Positions 34,460 through 43,180 of a stretch of DNA of 64,000 bases are shown here, piece by piece. A program made the translations under genes and the position numbers. This DNA is from Micromonospora sp. WMMD1155. Its GTDB lineage: Bacteria; Actinomycetota; Actinomycetes; Mycobacteriales; Micromonosporaceae. Under the pieces are notes generated by a model. That model was not told the DNA's origin, did not search any database, and saw only the letters and a program-made list of their open reading frames with translations. Position 1 is the first letter of the stretch. Each line of letters starts with the position of its first letter. The stretch covers positions 2,826,501 to 2,890,500 of the forward strand of contig NZ_CP120742.1 of the NCBI RefSeq assembly GCF_029581275.1, given 5' to 3'.

Positions 34460-35167
34460 CTATTGACGGGTAAGCGTGGTGAGGGTGTCCGCGAAGCTGC
34501 GGGCAAGGCTGGCCAGCACCGCCTGCCCCTTGGCGTCAGTGGCTAAAGATGGTTGCCCGACTACTCCGGTGCTCGTGTAGGCAGCCAAGCCGAGCGTCAG
34601 GAGATGTGGCCGTTCGGTGAGGTGATCGGCGGTTCCGAAGTCCGGGCCGACGGCATCCGGCGCGGCGTGGAGAAGGATCGACGTCTCGATCTCCCCGGCG
34701 TGCATGTCGTCGTGGGTGGTGCTGTCTAATCTGGCGTCGCGGCGTGCTTGGTCCCAGTCCTGTCGACCTGGAAAGAGCGCGAGGCGTGGCCGGTCAGTGT
34801 TGGCCTCTTGGACGATGTTGGACAACACATAGTTGCCGCCGTGCCCGTTGACGAGAACGAGATGGTCGATGCCTTGCCCATGGAGGGACGCCACGATGTC
34901 GTTGATGATGGCGGTGAGGGTGGTCGAGCTGAGACTGACAGTTCCTCGCCACGCGGCGTGCTCGTGGGAGCAGGACAGAGTGATTGGCGGAAGTAGGAAG
35001 AGGTCGTAACGTTCCGCGAGCGCGGTGGCGATGGCGCTGGCCACGATGGTGTCGGTGGCGAGCGGTAGATGCGAGCCGTGTTGTTCGAAGCTGCCGATGG
35101 GGAGGACGGCGACCGACGCTTGGCGGCGCGCTTCGTCGGCTGCCGTGGCGATCGTCCAGAGGGTCAC
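34460..35167 (-). CDS. Creatininase-family amidohydrolase
   Basis: A 235-aa creatininase fold. Metal ligands are in VLPIGSFEQHGSHLPLATDT, and later LVNGHGGN and the DDMHAGEIETSILL motif are intact. The family includes creatininase, MftE (mycofactocin precursor peptidase) and formamide hydrolases of riboflavin/F420-type pathways. GTG 35167 lies four bases after the stop of the EEP gene. Neighbouring a SPASM radical SAM enzyme is reminiscent of mycofactocin, but no MftA/MftB-like gene is present. Confidence 0.87.
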   Translation of the reverse strand: MTLWTIATAADEARRQASVAVLPIGSFEQHGSHLPLATDTIVASAIATALAERYDLFLLPPITLSCSHEHAAWRGTVSLSSTTLTAIINDIVASLHGQGIDHLVLVNGHGGNYVLSNIVQEANTDRPRLALFPGRQDWDQARRDARLDSTTHDDMHAGEIETSILLHAAPDAVGPDFGTADHLTERPHLLTLGLAAYTSTGVVGQPSLATDAKGQAVLASLARSFADTLTTLTRQ

Positions 35168-35171
35168 GCGC

Positions 35172-35996
35172 CTATTCTGCCGCTCGTCTAGGGGTACGTG
35201 AGATCCAGCAAGCCACGATGTTGCCCGTACCGACACCCCGACCGCCGAGAGCCGGTGCGTCGATGTCGGCGCTGTGCGCCAAGTGGTCGGTGAGACCCTC
35301 AAGGCGAGGTTGGTTCAGGTAGGCGGCGGCTGCCAGATGGGGCAGCAGCCCAGGGCCAACATGGAGGTAGTCAAAGCGATAACCGTTGCCTGCTCGGCCG
35401 ATCCAGCTGTGTGCCTGCACGTCGGGGTGCAGAGTCCGGTGGACGTCGCAGAGCCCGAGCGTGGCGAGGGCGTCGAGGAAGTCGTACTCGAAGGGTCGGA
35501 AGCCGGGGTAGCGGGGTTGGTGGTCGCGGCTGATGACGTTGTAGTCGCCGCCGACCACCAGATGTGCGCGGTCGGTGGTGGGTAGGCGGGCCAGGGTGTC
35601 GGTGACGGTGGTGAGGAAGGTCCGCTTCTTGGCGAGCTTGGCCGGTGCCCGGTCGCTGGAGGGGACGTAGAGGCCGAGGATCGTGACGGCGGGGTCGGTG
35701 TCGAGGATGACGGCGGGGGCCCGGCCAGGCAGGCTGATGCCCGCGGTGAGGTGCGGGGCTGGGCGGGTGGGGATGCGGCTGGCGATGGCGCAGCCGCGGT
35801 CACCGTCCGTCGAGGGCTGGTGGGCGATGGACATCCCGGCTGCCCGCAGGCCGGTGAGCAGGTGCCGGGTGCCGGGTCCGTTGCTGGTTTCGGTCAGGAT
35901 GATCACGTGGTCGTCGCGGTGTAGCAACCAGGTCAGGAGCTTCTGCGCGCGGGCGAGCGCGGCGGCCTGCACGTTGATCGTCAGAATGGACAGCAC
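35172..35996 (-). CDS. Endonuclease/exonuclease/phosphatase (EEP) family protein
   Basis: A 274-aa EEP-fold protein. Motifs include LTINVQ at the start (family N near the metal site), ILTETSN for the catalytic Glu, HLVVGGDYNVI with the DxN pair, and a C-terminal LTDHLAHSADI giving the Asp-His pair. Members are apurinic endonucleases, DNases and phosphodiesterases. No signal peptide, so cytosolic. It lies 15 bases downstream of the thymidylate kinase gene. Confidence 0.83.
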   Translation of the reverse strand: MLSILTINVQAAALARAQKLLTWLLHRDDHVIILTETSNGPGTRHLLTGLRAAGMSIAHQPSTDGDRGCAIASRIPTRPAPHLTAGISLPGRAPAVILDTDPAVTILGLYVPSSDRAPAKLAKKRTFLTTVTDTLARLPTTDRAHLVVGGDYNVISRDHQPRYPGFRPFEYDFLDALATLGLCDVHRTLHPDVQAHSWIGRAGNGYRFDYLHVGPGLLPHLAAAAYLNQPRLEGLTDHLAHSADIDAPALGGRGVGTGNIVACWISRTPRRAAE

Positions 35997-36011
35997 GGTG
36001 AACCTCGCTGG

Positions 36012-36611
36012 TCAGGGGCCGTCAGCGGGTAGCAGGGCGAGAATAGTGTCCACGACCTGTTCGGGGTTGAGGCCGTGGCAGGCGACGACGTGTTGGCGCC
36101 ACTGCTGCCGGTGCAGGTGGGTGGCGGCGTCGCGGTAGAGGGCGAGTTCTTTCTCGGGCGAGCCGGCCAGTTCCAGCCTGGTCAAGTGTGGTCTAGCTGT
36201 CAGTCGGGTGCGGATGACCTCCGGGTGGTCTTCGAGGTAGATGACGGTGGCGGGCAGGACGTAGCGGTTGTAGGACCAGATCTCGCCGAGGTCGAGGCCG
36301 TCGATGCGTTGCAGCACCAGCGAGGAGGCGACGTACCGGTCGGTGACGACGTGCAGTCCGTCGTCGAGCCGGGGGATGATCTCCGTTTCGATGTGCGCGG
36401 CGCGGTCGGCGGCCAGAGCGAGGGCCAGTGCCTTGCCATGCAGGAAGGATTCCTGGCGGCGCAGGAGCTGGCCCAGGGGCGTGCGGGTGGGCTCGCCGGT
36501 CAGGTGGACCCCTGCCGGTCCGAGTTCGGCGAGGCGGTCGGCCAGGCGACGGGCGACGGTGCTCTTGCCGACTCCGTTGGGGCCCTCCACGGCGATGAAC
36601 AGGCTGCTCAC
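36012..36611 (-). CDS. Thymidylate kinase-like nucleotide kinase
   Basis: A 199-aa dTMP-kinase-like protein. P-loop FIAVEGPNGVGKSTVARRL, then HLTGEPTRTPLG, then the DR motif VVTDRYVASSLVLQ are all in order; the lid region is ARPHLTRLE. It would phosphorylate a nucleoside monophosphate, not necessarily dTMP. GTG 36611 overlaps the radical SAM stop (GTGA), so expression is coupled. A housekeeping dTMP kinase would not be expected in this operon. Confidence 0.87.
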   Translation of the reverse strand: MSSLFIAVEGPNGVGKSTVARRLADRLAELGPAGVHLTGEPTRTPLGQLLRRQESFLHGKALALALAADRAAHIETEIIPRLDDGLHVVTDRYVASSLVLQRIDGLDLGEIWSYNRYVLPATVIYLEDHPEVIRTRLTARPHLTRLELAGSPEKELALYRDAATHLHRQQWRQHVVACHGLNPEQVVDTILALLPADGP

Positions 36612-37711
36612 CCCTTGGCCAGGGACAGCGGGAGCAGTCGACGGCCGGATGGGTCGGTGACGGGGCACTGCTCGGTATCGACATCGCCGATGCGGCCACC
36701 GGTGGCGATGACCGCGGCAGGGCAGCCCTTGCCGCACTGTCCGGCCAGCGCGCAGGAGCCGCAGGTCGGGTTGGCGCCGAGCCGGTAGCGGCCGTGGAAG
36801 TCGTAGGCGTCGAGGCCGGTGACAACCTCACTATCGAGGATGTTGCCGGTGAGGAACTCGGTATCGCGGTGCGCGGAGGCGGGCGTGCGAGCGGCGAAGA
36901 CCAGGTAGGGGCACACGGCGACCTGCCCGTCGACGAAGACGTAGATCAGTTTTCCCGCGTCGCATCCGCCCAGCGGCAGGTCCTCGTTGGGGAACCGGAT
37001 GCGCACGAGGTCGACCTGGCCGGCGAAGCGGTCGGTCACGGCCGTGATGGCGTCCATCGCGGCCGTGGTGGCGGCGAGCTTACTGCGGCTCTTCACCCCC
37101 CGTCCGAAGGAGGACAGCGGGTTCATCAGCACGTACTCGGCGCCGATGTCGACGGCGAAGGCGCACAGGTCCGCGAACTCCTGCGGCACGGTCAGCGCGT
37201 TGGGCGTGGACAGCAGGCCCTTGAGCAGGCCGGCTTCGGCGAACTTGCGGGTGGTGGCGACGGTGGTGGCGAACGACGACCGGTCGCCGCGGAACTTGCC
37301 GTGGCTGTCGGGCCGGAACCCGTCGAAGGACACGTTGACGTGAACGTTGCCCAAGGCGGCCAAGGCGGCTATATCGGTGTCGCGGGTCAGCGTCGCGTTG
37401 GTGCAGATGCCCACCGGCAGTCCCTGATCGGCCACCGCTTGGCACATGGCGATCAGGTCGGGGTGGACGAAGGGCTCGCCCCCGGTGAGCGTGAGGCGTT
37501 CGACTCGGGCGTCGAGCAGCCGGGGCAACACTCGGGTGGTGAAGTCGCCCAGGGACAGGTCGGACCCCACTGCGGTCGAGGAGACGAAGCAGTGGGCGCA
37601 GTGCAGGTTGCACCGTTCGGTGATCTGCACCAACGCCTTGCGTCCATCCCCGCCGACGGAGGTGCGGAAGTAGCAGGACGAGGCGTGGGTGTCCACGATG
37701 AGGCGCTTCAT
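36608..37711 (-). CDS. Radical SAM protein with SPASM/twitch C-terminus
   Basis: A 367-aa protein. The cluster motif CNLHCAHC is near residues 33-40, followed by LTLTGGEPFVHPDL. The C-terminal cysteine set (GGCDAGK, AVCPYLVF, CGSCALAGQCGKGCPAA) is the SPASM arrangement that binds auxiliary FeS clusters in peptide- or glycan-modifying enzymes (PqqE, MftC, AnSME). No short precursor peptide gene is visible nearby, so the substrate is open. It is coupled by ATGA/GTGA overlaps to the APH-like gene before it and the kinase after it. Confidence 0.88.
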   Translation of the reverse strand: MKRLIVDTHASSCYFRTSVGGDGRKALVQITERCNLHCAHCFVSSTAVGSDLSLGDFTTRVLPRLLDARVERLTLTGGEPFVHPDLIAMCQAVADQGLPVGICTNATLTRDTDIAALAALGNVHVNVSFDGFRPDSHGKFRGDRSSFATTVATTRKFAEAGLLKGLLSTPNALTVPQEFADLCAFAVDIGAEYVLMNPLSSFGRGVKSRSKLAATTAAMDAITAVTDRFAGQVDLVRIRFPNEDLPLGGCDAGKLIYVFVDGQVAVCPYLVFAARTPASAHRDTEFLTGNILDSEVVTGLDAYDFHGRYRLGANPTCGSCALAGQCGKGCPAAVIATGGRIGDVDTEQCPVTDPSGRRLLPLSLAKG

Positions 37712-38679
37712 AAGGATCTTCCCGCGGTAGTGAGGTGAACTCCGGACGCGCCAAACGGGGCGGCGTCGAGCAGTTGCGCGGCAGCGTGCAGTTGGCGGTG
37801 CACGACCTGGGCGTGAGGGCCATCGGTGTGGGGCCGGTGGTGGCCTGCGGCAGCTGTGGTCAGGAACCACCAGGCTGCCCACACGCGGTGCCATCCCAGC
37901 GCCCACTGAGCTGCCGGCAGGCCACCGCGGTCTGAGTGAGCGTCGGTGCTGCCGCCAGCCGCGACGTAGGCGCGGATCAGGCGGGTGAGTTGGGCGGGGT
38001 CTGCGGCGTTGCGGGTGCCGAACCAGGTGGCGAGGTCGAGCAGGCCTGGTCCGGTGAATGCTTTCGCCCAGTCGACGAGACGGCATCCCGTGCGGCTGAC
38101 GTGCAGTGAGCTGCGGTGGAACTCGCCGTGGCACAGCCCGAAGGGTTCTCTTTCGGCGCCGTCGGCGCGTCTGCCCGCCACGGCTACCAGCCGCCGTAGC
38201 AGTTCCTCGGCCTGGCCGGAGTCGACGAAGCGGCCCTGGCGGTGCAGCTCGTCGAGTGCGGCGAGCGCCTGCTCGGGCAGGCGCGCCAGGGTCCGCTGGT
38301 CGAACACGGGCAGCGTCGGCACCGGCGGGACGGCGTGGATTGCGCTGGCGACGGCTGCGGCCTCGGCGATAGTTGCTGGGCGGATGGGGTCGCCGAGGTC
38401 GTCCATCAGCATGCCCAGCGCCTGCGGACGTAGCGTGTAGCCGTGCAGGTGGGGCACGGCGGCACCGTGTTCGCTGAGGGATCGCAGCACGGCGGCTTCG
38501 CCGGTGAACGGTGATGTGGCGAGCTTGCAGATCACGCTGCTGCCGTCGCTCAGGTACAGCCGCTGCACCGTCGACAGTTCCCACTCCTCGATGACCTGCC
38601 CACCGGTCTGTTGATGGCCGGCGGCGGTGAGCAGGTCGCGGCGTAGCTGGTCCGCCAACGCGGCATCTATGGCGATCAT
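37708..38679 (-). CDS. APH-family phosphotransferase with altered catalytic loop
   Basis: A 323-aa APH/choline-kinase-fold protein. ATP-lysine region SSVICKLATS and metal Asp in RLVDWAKAF are present, but the catalytic loop reads CHGEFHRSSLH: HGE replaces HGD and Ser replaces the metal-binding Asn. It may be weakly active, altered in chemistry or a binding protein. The ATG overlaps the HD gene stop and the stop overlaps the radical SAM start, placing it firmly in the operon. Confidence 0.78.
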   Translation of the reverse strand: MIAIDAALADQLRRDLLTAAGHQQTGGQVIEEWELSTVQRLYLSDGSSVICKLATSPFTGEAAVLRSLSEHGAAVPHLHGYTLRPQALGMLMDDLGDPIRPATIAEAAAVASAIHAVPPVPTLPVFDQRTLARLPEQALAALDELHRQGRFVDSGQAEELLRRLVAVAGRRADGAEREPFGLCHGEFHRSSLHVSRTGCRLVDWAKAFTGPGLLDLATWFGTRNAADPAQLTRLIRAYVAAGGSTDAHSDRGGLPAAQWALGWHRVWAAWWFLTTAAAGHHRPHTDGPHAQVVHRQLHAAAQLLDAAPFGASGVHLTTAGRSL

Positions 38680-39263
38680 GGTTTGCTCGCCGTCTGGATG
38701 CTGGTGGCGGCTCGCTCAAGCAGCGCCAGCGCGGTGTCGAGGCGTGCCGACATCCCCGCCGGCAGCCGGGGGTGGGCTGCCTGGTGAAAGGCCCGGAAGT
38801 GCGGCAGCAGCGTGAGTAGCGCCGGGCGCGTGCGGAGGAAGTCAGTGACGTCGCCGCTGGCATGTGCCCGTCGCAGCAGCGAAGTTAGCGCGACGATCTT
38901 GTCGGCGGTCGAGGCCAGCAGTACCGGCAGGTCGTCGACGCGGATGGGCGGGTCCGGCATGTCGAGGGCCTGGTGCTCGGCCTGCAGGGCGGCGATGATC
39001 CGCGGTACCTGCGGGCCGTAGGCGACGGCGAGGACCTGGTAGATGTCCGGCGTGCGGGGCGCGAAGTCGGGAATGTCGTGCAGCAGCGCTGCCGCTATCA
39101 GATCCGGGTCCGGGTGTAGTACATGTTCGCCGATGGTCACGGCGACCCGGACCGCGTGGGCTAGTGCGGGGCGGTCGTCGATGGCGTGTCCGGTGCACCA
39201 TCGCTGGGCGTCGCGTAGGGCGCGGTCGATGGTGGCGGCCCGGGGAGGGGATAAGACGGTCAT
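38676..39263 (-). CDS. HD-domain phosphohydrolase
   Basis: A 195-aa protein with HD motifs: HAVRVAVTIGEHV (first His), AALLHDIPDF (the HD pair) and a later Asp in ASTADKIVAL, arranged like the hydrolase domain of RelA/SpoT (ppGpp hydrolases). No synthetase or TGS domain is present, so it would hydrolyse a nucleotide rather than make an alarmone. It is first in the seven-gene operon; the ATG at 39263 is 36 bases from the divergent start at 39300. Confidence 0.82.
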   Translation of the reverse strand: MTVLSPPRAATIDRALRDAQRWCTGHAIDDRPALAHAVRVAVTIGEHVLHPDPDLIAAALLHDIPDFAPRTPDIYQVLAVAYGPQVPRIIAALQAEHQALDMPDPPIRVDDLPVLLASTADKIVALTSLLRRAHASGDVTDFLRTRPALLTLLPHFRAFHQAAHPRLPAGMSARLDTALALLERAATSIQTASKP

Positions 39264-39299
39264 GGCCTGATACCTCCTGGTTGCCGTAGCATCGGCGCC

Positions 39300-39746
39300 A
39301 TGTCCGGGCCGCTACCGCAGTGGTGTGAGCAAACGTGCGTCGTGTGTCCCGCCCAGCAGCTCGGGCCGGGCCAGTTCGACGTGGTCGACCGGCCCGGACC
39401 CGAGTTCGCCTACAACCCGGATATCGGATGGCGAGTCACCGCCGAGGGCATCGCGGTGTGTGTGCACCCGTACCGGGTCGGACTGCCACCGGGCCGCTAC
39501 GCCTCGCGCGGCGAGCCGGTCCCCGAACAGGCGTCACGACCGGCGCCGACGCCTGCCTCCCTGGTACTGCCTGCCGACCTGGTGGATCTGGAAGGCTGGC
39601 TCGTCGCCGTGCTGCGCGACGCCCCGTCGGAGCAGATCTTCGGTGCCGTCGCCCGCGCCGAGCGCCTCGCCGGCGAGAGGTTCGACCCGAAGCAGGTGGT
39701 GGCGGCCATGCGGCGGGTGCTGTCGGTGGAGCTGGCTAACCGCTGA
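39300..39746 (+). CDS. Hypothetical protein, leaderless
   Basis: A 148-aa protein with WCEQTCVVCPAQQ, a Cys-rich N-terminus (C-x3-C-x2-C spacing), and a C-terminal helical part (DLEGWLVAVLRDAPSEQIFG, then ERFDPKQVVAAMRRVL). No family recognised. TAGCAT at 39287-39292 lies seven bases before ATG 39300, so it is probably leaderless and divergently transcribed from the HD operon. Confidence 0.72.
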   Translation: MSGPLPQWCEQTCVVCPAQQLGPGQFDVVDRPGPEFAYNPDIGWRVTAEGIAVCVHPYRVGLPPGRYASRGEPVPEQASRPAPTPASLVLPADLVDLEGWLVAVLRDAPSEQIFGAVARAERLAGERFDPKQVVAAMRRVLSVELANR

Positions 39747-40347
39747 CCCCGACGGGCGTGGTCGCCGTGTCTGGCTGGTCGAAGGCGAAGTCGTGGCTGC
39801 GTCCGTCGCGTCCCAGGCCTGCGGCCTGGTAGTGGGCGTTGAGCTGGTTCAATCGGCGGGTCACCTCGGCGGAGTCCAGCCAGTACCGCAGCGGCTGCGG
39901 CCCCCAGCCGGTGGCGGCGTAGTACGCGTCGGTCAGGCAGCCGCGGGTGTAGGTGAACTCCTCCAACTCTGTGGCGTGCGGGAACGTGACCCCGAGGTCG
40001 CGCTGCATCCGGGACATGAGGGTGAACTGCGCCAGCACGGCGTGGATCATCTCGTCGACCGGCGCCGGCACCAGCAGCTCCGCGGCTTCCTCGTCGCCGC
40101 CGGAGAGCTCGAACACCGCGGCCTTGAGCGCCAGGACCCGCATCGCCTCGGTCAGCAACGGGCCCGCGTCCCGGTCGAGGGACCACTGGCTGATCGCCGG
40201 GTACCCGGTGAAGGTCGCCCAGCAGCTGGAGTACTTCATCGACGAGCTGCGTAGCCGCTCGGACGACGGGTGCTGCGTGATCAGGTCGAGGATCTCGGCG
40301 GCTCGGCGACCGACCTCAGCGGGTTCGGGCATGGTTCGTGGGGCCAT
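39736..40347 (-). CDS. Hypothetical protein (possible glycine-rich-domain relative)
   Basis: A 203-aa soluble, mostly helical protein. The central region PVDEMIHAVLAQFTLMSRMQ and LGVTFPHATELE recalls bacterial proteins annotated as glycine-rich domain-containing, but the match is by memory and weak. Its 3' end overlaps the end of the 39300 gene (convergent). The start at 40347 lies 150 bases from the CCGACA repeats at 40501. Confidence 0.65.
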   Translation of the reverse strand: MAPRTMPEPAEVGRRAAEILDLITQHPSSERLRSSSMKYSSCWATFTGYPAISQWSLDRDAGPLLTEAMRVLALKAAVFELSGGDEEAAELLVPAPVDEMIHAVLAQFTLMSRMQRDLGVTFPHATELEEFTYTRGCLTDAYYAATGWGPQPLRYWLDSAEVTRRLNQLNAHYQAAGLGRDGRSHDFAFDQPDTATTPVGVSG

Positions 40348-40795
40348 GGCACATCCCTCCTACGGGAGCGTTGGGCACAGGCAGGCGAAACCAGCCGGCG
40401 GCCGGATCGCCCGTCACCGCTGTCCGCGCCGCTGGCGCTCACGGTGATGCCCCCATTAACGGCCGGGTGCACGGATGTCGATAACCCATTGCTGTGACCT
40501 CTGACAAAGCTCCGACATTGACCGTCCCAGACCATTGAGCGGCCCCGACGGCCGCAAGCCGCGATGCAGCGTGTCAGCACGCGATGCGCGCCGCCCGCCC
40601 CAGGCGTGGTAGCCGCCATCGGGAAAGGGCGGATTGTCGGCGGATTGTCAGACGTGGACGGCGAGCCTTACCGACATCGACGGTCTTCGCCTTTAGTCAC
40701 TCTCGTCGCCGTGGACGCGTGTGCCGTATCCCGGCCCGCAGCAGACCGCAGCGCGGACGACCGCGCCAATTCGCCGGATTGTGGGAAGGACTGTT
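40348..40795. promoter_or_regulatory. Divergent control region with two TGTCGG/CCGACA direct repeats
   Basis: CTGACA at 40501 and CCGACA at 40512 (11-bp spacing; 40501-40522 is nearly identical to 33181-33202), and on the other strand TGTCGG at 40635 and TGTCAG at 40646 (again 11 bp). No gene is visible in this 448-base stretch. It would control the conservon/ABC operon and perhaps the minus-strand gene at 40347. Confidence 0.6.
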
Positions 40796-43180
40796 GTGCC
40801 TGTTGCTCGGAGGCTTGCGCTCCTGCTGCTGATCCCGTTGGCGGCGACTCTGGTCTTCGCCTCGTGGGGTGTGGCATCGACGAGCCGTCAGGCGCGCAGT
40901 GCCGACCGCCTGCAGTCGCTGGTGGCGGTGTCGGCCGCGGTGGGTGAGGTGCTGCACGAACTCGACCGGGAGCGGCAGGTCGCCGGCGGGCTGGTCGGTG
41001 ATTCGGCGGGTGGCCTCAACGGTTATCTCGAGCAGGTCGCGGCATCCGACCGGGCGGTGGACGCCTACCGGCAGCGCCGCGGCGAGCTCGATGCCTCGGA
41101 TTCGGTCAGTCGGCTGGTGGGGCCGTTCGACGAGCAGCTGCGGTTGCTTCCGGTGTTTAGGGAGCAGGTCAAGGCGCGGTCGGCGTCGCTGACGGCGGTG
41201 CTGGTGCGGTATCGGGCGGTGCTCGCGCAGGGGCTGGCGGTGCGGGAGACCGTAGGTCAGGTCGGCGGTGCGGACGGTGCGGTCGCGGACCAGTTGCGGG
41301 TGGCGGCGGCGTTGTCGCAGGCCGGGCAGTACGCGGGTATCCAACAGGCAGCGGTAGCTGCCGGCAACGGCGCCGTGGTGTCGCAGGCGGTGCAGCGGGA
41401 GCTGGCCGCGACCCGTGCCGGGTATGACGAGGCGTTGCTGGCGGTGTCGCAGCGGTCGCCGGCGCGGTGGCGGTCGTGGCTTGACCAGGCGCTGTCCGGC
41501 CCGCAGGTCCTCGCGGCGCAGCGTCTCGACGACGAGGTCGCCCGCACTCAGGTGGGTCAGCGGTTGCGGGTGAACGCGTCCCGGTGGGCTGCGGCCAGTA
41601 ATGAGCGGCGCGACCGGCTGCACGAGGTGCAGACCCGCGTCGACGCGGACATCGCCGCCGAGGTGGGGCGGCAACGCCGAGAGCAGTGGGTCACCACGGG
41701 TGTGCTGTCGGCGGTCGCCGTGGCGCTGACCCTGGCCGCCGCGGCGCTGGCGTGGCGGCAGGGTCGGGCGTTGGCGCGGCGGCTGCGGCGGGTCCGTGAC
41801 GCGGTCACTCGTGTCGCGGAGCGGGACCTGCCGGACCTGGTCCGCCGCGTTGACGCGGCGGATCCTGCCGACCCGGCGTCGGTTCCGCCGCCGCCTTCCG
41901 CGCTGGCACCCGCAGCGGCGCGGGACGAGGTGGACGAGGTGGCCGCCGCGTTCGACACGCTGGCGTTGAACACGTACCGGATCTCGACGGATCTGGCGCG
42001 GCAGCGGCGGGTGGCCGCCGGTGCGGTGGAGGCGGTGGGTCGGCGGTGTCAGGGGATGACGCATCGGCTGCTGCGCGAGTTGGACATGGCCGAGCGGGAC
42101 GAGAAGGACGCCGCGACCCTGGCGACGTTCTTCGCGGTGGACAGTCTCGCCGCGCAGTTGCTGCACGCCACGCAGAGTCTGCTGGTGCTGTCGGGACGGT
42201 CGTTGGGGGCGGTGCATCCGCAGCCGGCGGAGCTGGTGACGGTGGCGCAGGCGGCGCAGGGCCGGATCCAGGAGTACCGGCGGGTGCGGCTCGGGGTGAT
42301 CGACGAGCGGGTGCTGGTGCCGCCACCGATGATCGACGACCTGGTGCACCTGTTGGCGTCGCTGCTGGACAACGCGACCCGCTACAGCCCCGGCGACGCG
42401 GTGGTCACCGGGCATCTGCTGGGCAACCGGGTGATCATCCAGGTCACCGACACCGGGCCCGGCATCAAGCCGGACCTGCTGGTCCGGCTCAACGCCGAGC
42501 TGGCCGAACCCGCGCCGATGATCGAGGTTGAGCACATCCGGCGCCAGGGCCTGGCCACCGTCGCGCTGCTGGCCGCGGCGCATGGGCTACGCGTGCGGCT
42601 GCTGCCGGGACAGCCGCACGGCACGGTAGCGGAAGTCGAGATCTCCGCCGACAAACTCCTAATCGGCGTTCCCGAGCCGGCCGCGCTGCCCACCGGCCCG
42701 ATCGCCGGCCGGCGTGCTCCCGGCGGCACGCCCGCGTCCACCCTTACCCTGCCCGCGCCCACGGCGGCACCGGCCGGGCGCGGCGGCTCGGCCGCGCTGC
42801 CCACCCGGCGCCGGTCGTCCACCCCGAGCGCGGCAGACGGCCCTACCCAGGCGCTGCCGTTGATTCCGGTGCCCCGCCGGGCGCCTGAGTCAGAGTCGAC
42901 GCCGGCCTACGACGAGACAGCCCGACACCTGCCGGCTCCGGCGTGGTTCGTCGAGGGAGCCACGGTGCACATGCCCTCCACCCCTGCGCGCGGGCTGCCC
43001 GGACAGGACGCCACCACGGCCAACGGCCTGCCGAAGCGGCAGCCCATGTCCGCGTTCACACCCCCGCCCCTGCCCGCTGCCGACGCGCCGGTCCGCTCAA
43101 TGGGTGGCCTGGCCCGTACGGCGGGGGCCTACCAGCGCGGCCTCGACCGCCGCTTTCCCCAGTCGAAGGGCCAGTCATGA
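40796..43180 (+). CDS. Conservon sensor histidine kinase-like protein (CvnA type)
   Basis: A 794-aa membrane protein. TM1 is at residues 5-25, an extracytoplasmic helical sensor at 30-295 (nitrate/nitrite-sensor-like), TM2 near 298-318, a HAMP-like linker follows, then an ATPase domain with N-box LDNATRYSPGDAV near 524 and G-box DTGPGIKPDL near 551. A proline/alanine-rich tail fills residues 630-794. No clear phospho-acceptor His box, as usual for CvnA. GTG 40796 follows GGAAGGA by five bases. It heads an operon with roadblock, GTPase and ABC genes. Confidence 0.87.
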   Translation: MPVARRLALLLLIPLAATLVFASWGVASTSRQARSADRLQSLVAVSAAVGEVLHELDRERQVAGGLVGDSAGGLNGYLEQVAASDRAVDAYRQRRGELDASDSVSRLVGPFDEQLRLLPVFREQVKARSASLTAVLVRYRAVLAQGLAVRETVGQVGGADGAVADQLRVAAALSQAGQYAGIQQAAVAAGNGAVVSQAVQRELAATRAGYDEALLAVSQRSPARWRSWLDQALSGPQVLAAQRLDDEVARTQVGQRLRVNASRWAAASNERRDRLHEVQTRVDADIAAEVGRQRREQWVTTGVLSAVAVALTLAAAALAWRQGRALARRLRRVRDAVTRVAERDLPDLVRRVDAADPADPASVPPPPSALAPAAARDEVDEVAAAFDTLALNTYRISTDLARQRRVAAGAVEAVGRRCQGMTHRLLRELDMAERDEKDAATLATFFAVDSLAAQLLHATQSLLVLSGRSLGAVHPQPAELVTVAQAAQGRIQEYRRVRLGVIDERVLVPPPMIDDLVHLLASLLDNATRYSPGDAVVTGHLLGNRVIIQVTDTGPGIKPDLLVRLNAELAEPAPMIEVEHIRRQGLATVALLAAAHGLRVRLLPGQPHGTVAEVEISADKLLIGVPEPAALPTGPIAGRRAPGGTPASTLTLPAPTAAPAGRGGSAALPTRRRSSTPSAADGPTQALPLIPVPRRAPESESTPAYDETARHLPAPAWFVEGATVHMPSTPARGLPGQDATTANGLPKRQPMSAFTPPPLPAADAPVRSMGGLARTAGAYQRGLDRRFPQSKGQS

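Noticed and set aside
34460..37711. Mycofactocin cluster
   Set aside because: A creatininase and a SPASM radical SAM protein are present, but no MftA precursor, MftB, MftD or MftF-like genes were found.
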